Below, piece by piece: positions 44,815 through 53,135 of a DNA stretch of 64,000 bases; the first letter of the stretch is position 1; each line of letters starts with the position of its first letter. Below the pieces are notes generated by a model, which made no database searches, was not told the origin of the DNA, and saw nothing but the letters and a program-made list of their open reading frames with translations. A program made the translations under genes and the position numbers. The stretch is taken from the NCBI RefSeq assembly GCF_002243175.1, contig NZ_NDYF01000013.1:62001-126000 (forward strand), in the 5' to 3' direction. This DNA comes from Finegoldia magna_J. Its GTDB lineage: Bacteria; Bacillota; Clostridia; Tissierellales; Peptoniphilaceae.

Positions 44815-47057
44815 AAAAAGAAATCAAACTTTCTGTCAGAGATTTGGTTGAATACACTGAACGAAGTGGCGACATAGACGATAGGTTCAGAAATGTGTTC
44901 GACAGAGCAAAAGAAGGTCAGAAAATCCACAAAATGATTCAAAAAGAATACGATATTGGATTTTTGCCGGAAGTTACTCTCAAAAACACTACCCTCTACA
45001 AATCAGTAAATTATATCGTAGAAGGAAGAGCTGATGGAATAGGAATAAAAAACGGGAAAACTTTAATAGATGAAATAAAATCAACTACGCGTGATTTGGA
45101 AGAATTGGAATACAATTCTAACAAATATCACTGGGCGCAAGTAAAATGCTACGGGTATTTTTACGCATTGGACAACGATTTGGAAGATATTGATTTGCAA
45201 CTTACTTATTATCAAACCGATACCAAAAAAATCAAATTTATCAGGCAAAACTTTACTTTTGAGGAATTGAAGGAATTTTATTTTTCGTTGTTAGAAAAAT
45301 ATTCCGTGTTCACAGAATTAATCACACAACACATAAAGAATCGTGACGAATCCATTCAGAACTTGTCATTTCCATATCCTGCGTTTAGAGCTGGGCAAAA
45401 ATATTTGAGCCAAAACGTATACTCTGCAACCAAGCAGGGCGTGGATTTGATGATGGAAGCTGCAACTGGAATAGGCAAAACTATTTCTACGCTTTTCCCT
45501 TCAATAAAAGCTATGGGAGAAGATTTGACGGACAAGATTTTTTATTTGACTGCAAAATCCACTCTCAAAAAAGCTTGCAACGACCAATTATATTTGATGA
45601 AACAAAAAGGTTTGATAATAAAATCAGTCGAAATAATCGCAAAAAACAAAGTCTGCATCAATAATGAAGTGAAATGCAATCCAAATGATTGCGAATTTGC
45701 AAAAGGTCACTACGACAGGGTGAACAAATGCATTCTGGATATGCTTGAAAACGAAGATATTATAGTGGAAGAAATCATCAAAAAATACGCATTCAAATAC
45801 AGAGTGTGTCCGTTGGAGTTGGAGCTGGATTTGTCCAATTTCTGTGACATTGTGATTTGCGATTACAATTACGTTTTTGATCCGGTAGTTTATCTGAAAA
45901 GATTTTTCGAAGTTCCTTATTTGAGAATGTCACTATTGGTTGACGAAGCGCATAATTTGGTGAGTCGTGGACGTGATATGTATTCATATTCATTGAGTTT
46001 CAATCAAATTATGGACTGTTGTGATGAGCTTTTAGATGATAAAAAAGAACTCAAAATCAAACGCAATTTGAAGAAAATCGCTCAGCAAATAAAAGACGAA
46101 GCTTTGGGAAAACCTGTCAACACTTACGAGGATTTGTCGGTTGATTTGATTGATTATTGCGTCCGATGCAAAGAATCTATGACGAAATTCTTGGTTGAAG
46201 ACAAAGACAAGCCGTACTACGACAAGGTTTTAGATGTGTATTTTGAAATCAATAAGTTTTTGAAAATTTCTGATTACTACGACGATTCTTTTGTCACTCT
46301 GATAAAATCAGAAAACGATGACGTTATTTATAACATCATGTGCTTGAACACACACAATATTTTCAAAAATCTTCTAAAAAAGTGCAAATCAAATGTATTT
46401 TTCTCAGCAACTTTGTCCCCTATGACCTACTTTGCAGATGTATTGGGTTTGGAAAAATTCTACAACATAAGATTGGAATCTCCATTCCCAAAAGAGAATT
46501 TGAAAGTAAATCACATCAATATTTCTACAAGATACAAAGACCGCGAAGATACGAAATACAAAATCGCAGAAATTCTTCGAAAAATTAACGAAAAACCTGG
46601 AAACAAACTCATCTTCTTCCCTTCTTATTCATACTTGGAATCTGTGTATGAGATTTGTGGCTTCGATATTTTAACGCAAGAACGAACGCTGACCGATATG
46701 GAAAGATTGGAATTCTTGTCCCAATTTACAACAAATTCAAACATTATGGCGTTTTGTGTTTTGGGTGGAGTGTTCAGCGAAGGTGTGGATTTGAGTGGCG
46801 ACAGATTAAATACTGTCGGGATAATTTCCGTCGGACTTCCAGGAATTAGCGTAGAAAATGATTTGATTAAAAAATATTTCAACGAAAATGGCAAAAACGG
46901 ATTCGATTACGCTTACGTGTACCCAGGAATGAACAAGGTGCACCAAGCTGGTGGAAGATTAATTAGAACAGACACCGATACTGGAGAATTGTTCTTGATT
47001 GACGATAGATTTGAATCATATCCTTACAAATCACTTCTTCCAAATAGCTGGAAATAA
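44811..47057 (+). CDS. Cas4-like nuclease fused to DinG/XPD-type helicase
   Basis: The 748-residue protein has an N-terminal PD-(D/E)XK nuclease domain (about 1-170: VEGRADGI, TLIDEIKSTTRD, HWAQVKCYGYFYA) followed by a superfamily 2 XPD/DinG helicase. Helicase motifs: Walker A EAATGIGKTIS near 220, DEAHN near 378, and C-terminal GGVFSEGVDLSG and HQAGGRLIRTDTD. Four cysteines between motifs I and II (VCINN, KCNPNDC, NKC, CPLEL) suit the XPD-type [4Fe-4S] cluster. It should unwind and cut damaged or replication-linked DNA. The fusion is known in some Firmicutes. It lacks the four-Cys cluster of Cas4 proper and is not linked to CRISPR here. Confidence 0.88.
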   Translation: MKKEIKLSVRDLVEYTERSGDIDDRFRNVFDRAKEGQKIHKMIQKEYDIGFLPEVTLKNTTLYKSVNYIVEGRADGIGIKNGKTLIDEIKSTTRDLEELEYNSNKYHWAQVKCYGYFYALDNDLEDIDLQLTYYQTDTKKIKFIRQNFTFEELKEFYFSLLEKYSVFTELITQHIKNRDESIQNLSFPYPAFRAGQKYLSQNVYSATKQGVDLMMEAATGIGKTISTLFPSIKAMGEDLTDKIFYLTAKSTLKKACNDQLYLMKQKGLIIKSVEIIAKNKVCINNEVKCNPNDCEFAKGHYDRVNKCILDMLENEDIIVEEIIKKYAFKYRVCPLELELDLSNFCDIVICDYNYVFDPVVYLKRFFEVPYLRMSLLVDEAHNLVSRGRDMYSYSLSFNQIMDCCDELLDDKKELKIKRNLKKIAQQIKDEALGKPVNTYEDLSVDLIDYCVRCKESMTKFLVEDKDKPYYDKVLDVYFEINKFLKISDYYDDSFVTLIKSENDDVIYNIMCLNTHNIFKNLLKKCKSNVFFSATLSPMTYFADVLGLEKFYNIRLESPFPKENLKVNHINISTRYKDREDTKYKIAEILRKINEKPGNKLIFFPSYSYLESVYEICGFDILTQERTLTDMERLEFLSQFTTNSNIMAFCVLGGVFSEGVDLSGDRLNTVGIISVGLPGISVENDLIKKYFNENGKNGFDYAYVYPGMNKVHQAGGRLIRTDTDTGELFLIDDRFESYPYKSLLPNSWK

Positions 47058-47135
47058 ATTTTTTGAGAAAAAAACAATACGATATGGTAAAATTAACTTA
47101 ATCCCAATGGGAAATTTTAAAATGAAGGTGAAATC

Positions 47136-47396
47136 ATGTCAGAACAAATAGAATTTAGATTTGATACACAATTATTAATAGCAGGAGAAAACTTATCAAG
47201 CGATACGATTAGCGAATATATTACAGAACATTTCAAGGGCGATTGCCTTTTGGTTGTAGGTGGCGATGATTTGATCAAAATCCACTTCCATACCAACGAA
47301 CCTTGGCAAGTATTGGAATACGGCCAATCAATCGGAGATATTCACGATATCGTAGTAGAAAATATGCAAAGACAAGCAGACGGTCTACAAGGATAA
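47136..47396 (+). CDS. Small stand-alone FakA/DAK2-like domain protein
   Basis: This 86-residue protein matches the middle segment of fatty-acid kinase FakA/DhaK-like proteins: FKGDCLLVVGGDDLIKIHFHTNEP, cited here as GDCLLVVGG and IKIHFHTNEPWQVLEYG, then VVENMQRQADG. In FakA this segment links the kinase and the DegV-interacting domain and contains the HxHT motif. The kinase and C-terminal parts are absent, and the frame has its own start behind AAGGTGA. Its stop overlaps the methyltransferase start (TAATG). Recognition is firm, but what the isolated domain does is unknown. Confidence 0.7.
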   Translation: MSEQIEFRFDTQLLIAGENLSSDTISEYITEHFKGDCLLVVGGDDLIKIHFHTNEPWQVLEYGQSIGDIHDIVVENMQRQADGLQG

Positions 47397-48724
47397 TGAA
47401 GAAAAATTTACAAGCAAAAGTAGAATACAATGTATTTCCCAACAAAGGAATTTGCAAAATAGACGATAATTTGTATTCTATAAAGAACACAATTCAAGGG
47501 CAGACAATCTCTTTTCAACGAAAAAGAAAGAAAAAAGGATTTATTGATGGAAAACTAGTTGAAAAACTAGAAAACTCCCCTCTTGAAACTATTGAAGGTT
47601 GCCCTGTAAACGAAAGATGCGGCGGTTGTATTTATCAAAAATTAGAGTACGATGTGGAGTGCGATTTGAAGAAAAACACACTCACAGAATTGTACAAAGA
47701 TATTTACGATGAAGAAATCACGTTTCACCCATCGCCTATCTTACAAGGCTACAGAAACAAAATGGAATACACTTTTGGAGATTCAGTCAAAGGTGGTCCA
47801 CTTGTTTTGGGACTTCACACGAAAAACAAATTCTACGAAATAACAGACACCGTAGATTGCAATATCATTGATGAAGGCTTCAACAAAATCAGACAAACTG
47901 TCCAAGAATATTTTCGCGACAAAAATTACGAATTTTTCAAAAAAATAAAACACACTGGCCTTTTGAGACACTTCATAATCAGAAAAAGTTTCAGTGATGA
48001 TGAGTACATGATTAATTTGGTAACGACAAGTGATAAGTTTGATGTGAATGATTTCGTTGAATTTGCAAAGCAAATCGACAACAGAATCGTATCTATTTAT
48101 CACACAATTAACGATAATATTTCAGACGCAGTAATAGTCGACAAATTAGAATTGTTGTACGGCAAAGAATATTTGACAGAAAAAATAAATGGCTTGGAAT
48201 TTAGGATTTCCCCATTTTCATTCTTCCAACCAAATCCTCAACAAGCAGAGCAAATTTACAACAGAGCCTTGGAATTAGCTGGTGATTTGTCAGGGAAAAA
48301 CGTCTACGATTTATACTGTGGAACTGGAACCATCGCACAAATTTTTGCAAAAAAAGCCGAAAGCGTGATTGGAGTCGAAATAGTTGCTGAAGCAGTCGAA
48401 AAAGCACAAGAAAACGCAAAACTAAACGGATTGACTAACACAGAGTTCATCTGCGATGATTGCTTGAATTTTATGGAAAAAGTTGAGAAAAAAGACGTAG
48501 TAGTCCTCGACCCTCCAAGAGATGGAATTCACCCAAAAGCAATCGATCGATTAATCGACATCAATCCCGATAAATTCATCTACATCTCATGCAATCCGAT
48601 AACACAAAGAATGGACCTGGACAAATTTATCGAAAAAGAATATAAAATCAAGTCATTGGAGTTCTTCGATCAGTTTCCAAGAACTTACCACTGCGAAGCT
48701 GTTGTGTTTATGTCAAGAAATTAA
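47396..48724 (+). CDS. 23S rRNA (uracil-5-)-methyltransferase, RumA/RlmCD type
   Basis: This 442-residue SAM-dependent enzyme methylates uracil C5 in 23S rRNA. It has a TRAM-like N-terminal region, the cluster cysteines CPVNERCGGCIYQ, the SAM motif NVYDLYCGTGTIAQIFA near residue 300, DPPRDGIHPKAI near residue 373 and the catalytic Cys in YISCNPITQ. I use the ATG at 47396, which overlaps the previous stop codon, because a longer frame from 47303 lies inside the previous gene. The last residues HCEAVVFMSRN are encoded within a 21-bp repeat whose second copy is 1,247 bp downstream, so the 3' end was probably replaced by an insertion. Confidence 0.92.
   Translation: MKKNLQAKVEYNVFPNKGICKIDDNLYSIKNTIQGQTISFQRKRKKKGFIDGKLVEKLENSPLETIEGCPVNERCGGCIYQKLEYDVECDLKKNTLTELYKDIYDEEITFHPSPILQGYRNKMEYTFGDSVKGGPLVLGLHTKNKFYEITDTVDCNIIDEGFNKIRQTVQEYFRDKNYEFFKKIKHTGLLRHFIIRKSFSDDEYMINLVTTSDKFDVNDFVEFAKQIDNRIVSIYHTINDNISDAVIVDKLELLYGKEYLTEKINGLEFRISPFSFFQPNPQQAEQIYNRALELAGDLSGKNVYDLYCGTGTIAQIFAKKAESVIGVEIVAEAVEKAQENAKLNGLTNTEFICDDCLNFMEKVEKKDVVVLDPPRDGIHPKAIDRLIDINPDKFIYISCNPITQRMDLDKFIEKEYKIKSLEFFDQFPRTYHCEAVVFMSRN
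48688..48708 (+). repeat. 21-bp direct repeat, left copy
   Basis: CCACTGCGAAGC followed by TGTTGTGTT; identical to the copy at 49935-49955. It encodes HCEAVV at the end of the methyltransferase. Confidence 0.9.
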
Positions 48725-48767
48725 GAACATAGGAAATTTTTACTTTATTAGAAATTTGGAGGAAATA

Positions 48768-49796
48768 ATGATAAAGAAAATAGGAGTTGTGAGCTTATCA
48801 AGTGGTGTTTTGGGAGAAAGTTTTGTTGAGCATGAAATAAAAATAGGAATAGACAGATTAAATAAGCTAGGAGTAGAAATAGAATTTTTACCTAATTCTT
48901 TGAAAGGCATAGACTTTTTAAAAAATAATCCAGAACTTAGGGCGAATGATTTGCTGCTTGCTTTTGAAGATGACACTATTGATATGATTTTATGTGCTAT
49001 TGGTGGAGAAGATACCTATAGGTTAGCTCCTTATTTATTTGAAAGAGATAGATTAAAAAATATTGTTAAACAAAAACTTTTTTTAGGATTTTCTGACTCA
49101 ACAATGAATCACTTTATGCTAAATAAGCTTGACATAAAAACATTTTATGGTCAAGCTTTTTTGCCAGATGTATGTGAACTATCTGATAGTATGTTAGCTT
49201 ATACAGAAAAATACTTTTTGGAATTTATAAAAACAGGAAAAATAAATGAGATACATCCAAGTGAAGTGTGGTATGAAGAAAGGAAAGATTTTAGCAAGAA
49301 AGCTATAGGAGTAAAAATGAAAAGTCATCCTAATACCGGTTTTGAGCTTTTAAGAGGAAATCCTATATTTAGTGGAAAAATTTTAGGCGGATGCATAGAA
49401 ACAATATATGATATGTTCGATAATTCTAGATTTAACGATACAGTAGAAATTTGTAGTAAATATAATTTATTTCCAGCCCTTGAGGAATGGGAAAATAAGA
49501 TTTTACTAATAGAATCAAGCGAAGAAAAATCAAAACCAGATTTATATAGAAAAATGATACTTGCTCTAAAAGACTACGGCTTGTTTGATGTATTAGCAGG
49601 AGTATTAGTAGGTAAACCTCAAAATGAAATCTATTACGAGGAGTATAAATCTATTTTATTAGAAGAAATCACTAATAAAGATTTACCAATTGTCTATAAT
49701 ATAAATATTGGACACTCAACACCAAGATGTATAATTCCTTTTGGGGTAGAAGCAGAAGTAAATGTAAGCAAACAAATGATCTCCTTTAATTATTAA
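48768..49796 (+). CDS. S66-family LD-carboxypeptidase / MccF-like peptidase
   Basis: This 342-residue serine peptidase has ILCAIGGEDTYRLAPYL with the GG loop near residue 75, and the nucleophile motif LFLGFSDSTMNHFML near residue 103; the Glu/His of the C-terminal part lie around GHSTPRC. The S66 family includes muropeptide LD-carboxypeptidase and MccF, which gives immunity to microcin C-type nucleotide-peptides; this sequence looks more like the MccF branch. The ATG at 48768 follows TTGGAGG. The gene lies alone between two 21-bp direct repeats that duplicate the methyltransferase 3' end, so it arrived as cargo of an insertion. Confidence 0.85.
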   Translation: MIKKIGVVSLSSGVLGESFVEHEIKIGIDRLNKLGVEIEFLPNSLKGIDFLKNNPELRANDLLLAFEDDTIDMILCAIGGEDTYRLAPYLFERDRLKNIVKQKLFLGFSDSTMNHFMLNKLDIKTFYGQAFLPDVCELSDSMLAYTEKYFLEFIKTGKINEIHPSEVWYEERKDFSKKAIGVKMKSHPNTGFELLRGNPIFSGKILGGCIETIYDMFDNSRFNDTVEICSKYNLFPALEEWENKILLIESSEEKSKPDLYRKMILALKDYGLFDVLAGVLVGKPQNEIYYEEYKSILLEEITNKDLPIVYNINIGHSTPRCIIPFGVEAEVNVSKQMISFNY

Positions 49797-50141
49797 ACGA
49801 AATTGATCTGAGCTATGGGCTGTTTTTCTTTACTTTAGAGAGACGTAATAAATTACATGATATTTACTGATTGACCTATTCCCACATACGAGGTTTTTGA
49901 AAACATCAAATCTTATCTATACTGACCACCTAAGCCACTGCGAAGCTGTTGTGTTGTTGGAGAAGAATTAGAAAAACCTGAGTGCTTGAAATAAGTAAAT
50001 CCTTGATTTTGTGGATTTATTATTAAAAGGTTAGTATTTTGAAATTAGTGATCGGAAATTTCCTTCAAATTCTTGTTTGTAGCTACATTTTGGATATTGG
50101 GTAGGTTGTGTGCACGGTAAGTATGGAGTTAAGGAAAATAT
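49797..50141 (+). other. Gene-free stretch holding a displaced methyltransferase 3' end
   Basis: No complete ORF is visible. At 49936-49971 the sequence encodes HCEAVVLLEKN and a stop, in the frame expected for the methyltransferase C-terminus, with no upstream coding sequence. A weak hairpin TAAATCC/GGATTTA near 50006-50028 follows. The rest is AT-rich with no clear promoter. Confidence 0.75.
49935..49955 (+). repeat. 21-bp direct repeat, right copy
   Basis: Identical to 48688-48708. It is followed by GTTGGAGAAGAATTAG, which completes a different methyltransferase ending (VVLLEKN). Confidence 0.9.
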
Positions 50142-50672
50142 ATGAAACTAAAATTAATTAAACTAACTAAAGAGTATGAATTAAAACTTGGTGAAATGAT
50201 TGATGAATGGAAGATTGACCAAGAAATGAATAACACAAACACTTCTCCGTGGTCAATATTTAAAAATGATTACCATAATTTTGACTATTATCTAAATAAC
50301 TTAGAAATAAAATCTAAAACCGAAAATAAAGTTCCAGATTCAGCTTTCTTTCTTTTAGATGAAGAAAGAGACAAGCTTTTAGGAGCTGTAAATATTCGTC
50401 ACTATTTAAATGAGTCACTTTTGAAAGAAGGTGGCCATATTGGAGATGGAATAAGACCTAGTGAGAGAAAAAAAGGCTATGCAACAGAAATGGTAAGACT
50501 AGCTTTGATAGAGTGTAAAAAATTGGGAATTGAAAGAGTACTCATGATTTGTGATAAAGAAAATATCGGATCAGCTAAGTCTATTGTAAAAAATGGTGGA
50601 GTACTTGAAAATGAGTTTGTAAACTCAGATGGTAAGACAATGCAACGATATTGGATTGATATAACTGATTGA
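50142..50672 (+). CDS. GNAT-family acetyltransferase
   Basis: This 176-residue protein has the acetyl-CoA motif GGHIGDGIRPSERKKGYATEM, here read as GIRPSERKKGYATEM, near residue 105, then LIECKKLGIERVLMICDKENIGS and the C-terminal AKSIVKNGG. It looks like the branch with predicted acetyltransferase COG3981. Its substrate is unknown. It is first in an accessory stretch of small genes after the repeat-flanked insertion, with ribosome site AAGGAAAAT. Confidence 0.85.
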   Translation: MKLKLIKLTKEYELKLGEMIDEWKIDQEMNNTNTSPWSIFKNDYHNFDYYLNNLEIKSKTENKVPDSAFFLLDEERDKLLGAVNIRHYLNESLLKEGGHIGDGIRPSERKKGYATEMVRLALIECKKLGIERVLMICDKENIGSAKSIVKNGGVLENEFVNSDGKTMQRYWIDITD

Positions 50673-50745
50673 AGATAAAATAACTTTTCGATTTAATCAA
50701 ATTGTGATGGATCGTAAAATTTGATCTAATTTAAAGGAAAATAAC

Positions 50746-51186
50746 ATGGACACAATTACCGTAAATGAAAACATCTAACTTGTTCCCTATTTTGAAAATT
50801 ATGAAACGACTTTGAAGTGGTACGAAGATAGGGATGTGTGCAAAAAAGTCGACAACATTGATTTCGTATACGATATTGATAGGCTTCAAAAAATGTACAA
50901 TTATTTGAATACTCATGGAAAGTTGTACTACATTGAATATATTAACGAATTAGTTGGAGATATTTCCTTGACTGATGACAATGAAATAACGATAGTTGTG
51001 TTCAAAGAATTTCAAAACAAACATATCGGACGAAATTGTGTCAAAAAGATTTTGGAATTAGCAAAAGAAAAGGGATTGAAATCTGTTACGGCAAAAATTT
51101 ATGCTTTTAATCATCAAAGCAAAAAAATGTTTGAAGCTGTAGGCTTTAAGCAAATCGATGAAGAATTATTTGAATACAAATTTTAA
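50746..51186 (+). pseudogene. GNAT acetyltransferase interrupted by an in-frame TAA at codon 11
   Basis: An ATG at 50746 behind AAAGGAAAA opens MDTITVNENI, then TAA at 50776-50778, then in the same frame LVPYFENYETTLKWYEDRD and a complete GNAT domain: VVFKEFQNKHIGRNCVKKIL and FNHQSKKMFEAVGF. The N-terminal ribosome site and phase are intact, so one substitution explains the break. Internal TTG starts near 50812 have no ribosome site. It may be recently inactivated. A terminator follows. Confidence 0.75.
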
Positions 51187-51209
51187 GCGACGAACTTGTC
51201 GCTTTTTTT
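51186..51209 (+). terminator. Terminator after the broken GNAT gene
   Basis: The stem AGCGAC/GTCGCT is followed by seven T. Confidence 0.8.
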
Positions 51210-51289
51210 GTTTCAAAAATTTACTAAACTATTTCAAAACTTTTTAACTCATTATTATATTGATATTTTAAATGCAACATCGTAATATA

Positions 51290-51320
51290 CAATATCGTAA
51301 TATTGCATTGTACGATATTG
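51290..51320 (+). repeat. Inverted repeat upstream of the NTF2-like gene
   Basis: The exact 10-base arms CAATATCGTA (51290-51299) and TACGATATTG (51311-51320) flank an 11-base spacer. A further partial copy, CATCGTAATAT, lies just upstream. It could be an operator for the following gene. Confidence 0.5.
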
Positions 51321-51400
51321 TGTTTTTGATTTAATTACCGTAATTTATTTGATTTGTGGTATCATTAATATATGACAGAAATCATTTAAGGGAGATTATG

Positions 51401-51808
51401 ATGAATAATAGAGAATTAATTATAAAATTGTGGTTTAAAATGTGGCTAGAACAAAAAGACTTTGGAATAGATAACATTTTTGCTGATAATGTTGTCTACA
51501 CAGAATGTTGGGGTCCAAGGTACCCAGATAAAAAAACTATAAAGATATGGTTTGATGAATGGAATACTCGCGGTAAGGTTATAAAATGGGATATTTTACA
51601 AATATTTCATCATGAAAACCAATCAGTTGTTCAGTGGATTTTTGAATGTAAAATGAGTAACGGTGACTTTTCAAGTTTTGAAGGAATTTCGCTTATTTTA
51701 TGGAATGATTCAGACAAAATTATTGAACTAAAAGAATTTCAATGTGATATCAACACCTACAATCCTTATGAAAATGGAAAAACACCTAAATTCAGGGATG
51801 ATTTCTAA
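51401..51808 (+). CDS. NTF2/SnoaL-like small protein
   Basis: This 135-residue protein has the pattern of an NTF2-like cone fold: helical start (ELIIKLWFKMWLEQKD), then FADNVVYTECWGPRYPDKKTI and paired strands with VVQWIFECKMSNGDFSSFEGISLI, written here in part. Members are polyketide cyclases, isomerases or ligand-binding proteins; function here is unknown. The ATG at 51401 lies six bases after GGGAG; a second ATG directly before it is too close to the ribosome site. The next gene begins ten bases downstream. Confidence 0.7.
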   Translation: MNNRELIIKLWFKMWLEQKDFGIDNIFADNVVYTECWGPRYPDKKTIKIWFDEWNTRGKVIKWDILQIFHHENQSVVQWIFECKMSNGDFSSFEGISLILWNDSDKIIELKEFQCDINTYNPYENGKTPKFRDDF

Positions 51809-51817
51809 TGGTAGTAT

Positions 51818-52684
51818 ATGTTAAGAGAAGCGACTTTGCAAGATATAGAAAAGTATTTGAACTTTTCATATAATTTATCACAAGATTTGACAACTTCAGC
51901 ATCCCCAACTTATTTGGATGGTATCAAAACTAAAAATGATTTTTACAAATCAGCATATTCATCATTTTCAAAATCAAATTCAAAAATACTCTTATTTATA
52001 AATAATGATGAAGTGTTAGGTTGGATTGATTATTATTGGATTGAACAAGACCATTATTTAGGCTTTAATGTATTTAATATTCAAAATAATCAACAAGAAG
52101 CTATTGAAGAATTTATTGAATATTCAAAATCCAGATATCCAAACTATACTATTTATTTTGGTTTTCCTTCAGATAATACACTAAGTATTGAGTATTTAAA
52201 AAGTATAAATTCTGAAAAAATTGACGAAAACTACGTATACACTTTAAGTTTTGAAAAATATTCTCCTTTAGAATGTGATGGAGACATAGTTAGTGTTAAT
52301 ATTGAGAATTGGAATGATTTTCGAAATTTACATGATAAAACAAGTGATATTTACTGGAATTCCGATAGACTTTTCAGCGCTTTAAATTCAAAGTCAAATA
52401 AGAAATGGAATATTTTTTTATATTACGAAAAAAATATTTTAAAAGGATGTATTTATTTTGTGTACACGCCTTTACTTATGGAAGTTTTCGGGATTGATTA
52501 TAAGGATGATTTTGACGAAAATATAATGCGAAATTTATTGATTAAATGCTTGAATATATCAAAGTTAGATAATCAAAAACATACTACATTTTTTGTTGAA
52601 GAAAAGGAAAGAAAAATAGTTGAAAGTGTGGGTTTTAATTTCATAACGAAGTATGAATTATATACTATTAGTTTAACCAATTAA
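51818..52684 (+). CDS. GNAT-like acetyltransferase, two-domain
   Basis: This 288-residue protein starts MLREATLQDIEKYLNFSYN, the usual GNAT entry strand. It has two weakly similar halves of about 140 residues, each ending in a segment like SIEYLKSINSEKID or KIVESVGFNFI, typical of the last GNAT helix-strand. The acetyl-CoA loop is not clear in either half. The ribosome site is weak (TAATGGTAG), so it may be translated together with the NTF2-like gene. Assignment is by fold pattern only. Confidence 0.6.
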   Translation: MLREATLQDIEKYLNFSYNLSQDLTTSASPTYLDGIKTKNDFYKSAYSSFSKSNSKILLFINNDEVLGWIDYYWIEQDHYLGFNVFNIQNNQQEAIEEFIEYSKSRYPNYTIYFGFPSDNTLSIEYLKSINSEKIDENYVYTLSFEKYSPLECDGDIVSVNIENWNDFRNLHDKTSDIYWNSDRLFSALNSKSNKKWNIFLYYEKNILKGCIYFVYTPLLMEVFGIDYKDDFDENIMRNLLIKCLNISKLDNQKHTTFFVEEKERKIVESVGFNFITKYELYTISLTN

Positions 52685-52709
52685 ATGTATAATTTTTAAG
52701 GAGGTTTTT

Positions 52710-53126
52710 ATGCTTGAGTTTTTGAAAAAAGGAGTTTTTAAAGGAACTGATGAGTTTTTGGAACAAAAGAGTAAATTGATTTTAAAAACTTCGGAAAAAA
52801 CATTTGACTCTCCCCCTTTTGATAAGGTTATAGATGAGATAGACAAGATTTCAGAGGATGCACTTAGAAATTACAAGGAAGTGAGATCTGGTAAGAAGAC
52901 TTACTTTTTCTCTTTGGAGTTTGTTGGTAAAAGTTTCATCCAGGCGACTTTTATTCCTGCAGCAGATGAATGTGTCTATCATATTGAATATATGAAGGAT
53001 ATTGCTGATAGCTTGGTGAAGTGTGTCGATGATGTGAGTGTCGAAGACACAAAGGATTTGTTCAAGGACTTTTATAATAAAAAGCCTTTGAGTGATGATT
53101 TTGATTGGGAAGATATGAATATTTAA
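52710..53126 (+). CDS. Uncharacterised 138-residue protein
   Basis: I do not recognise this soluble protein. It is charged, with an amphipathic N-terminal helix (FLKKGVFKGTDEFLEQKSKLIL) broken here for length, central strands (KKTYFFSLEFVGKSF, IQATFIPAADECVYHIEY) and an acidic tail ending DDFDWEDMNI. There is no signal peptide or membrane segment. It has an excellent ribosome site (AAGGAGG) and lies nine bases before the DUF3783 gene, so the two are probably an operon. Confidence 0.75.
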   Translation: MLEFLKKGVFKGTDEFLEQKSKLILKTSEKTFDSPPFDKVIDEIDKISEDALRNYKEVRSGKKTYFFSLEFVGKSFIQATFIPAADECVYHIEYMKDIADSLVKCVDDVSVEDTKDLFKDFYNKKPLSDDFDWEDMNI

Positions 53127-53135
53127 GGAGGTTTT

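Noticed and set aside
44811..47057. Cas4-like domain as evidence for a CRISPR-Cas system
   Set aside because: No cas1, cas2, effector or array is present; the domain is part of a helicase fusion known outside CRISPR.
48688..49971. Insertion sequence or transposon
   Set aside because: There is no transposase, and no terminal inverted repeats were seen; the repeats carry coding sequence for the methyltransferase end.
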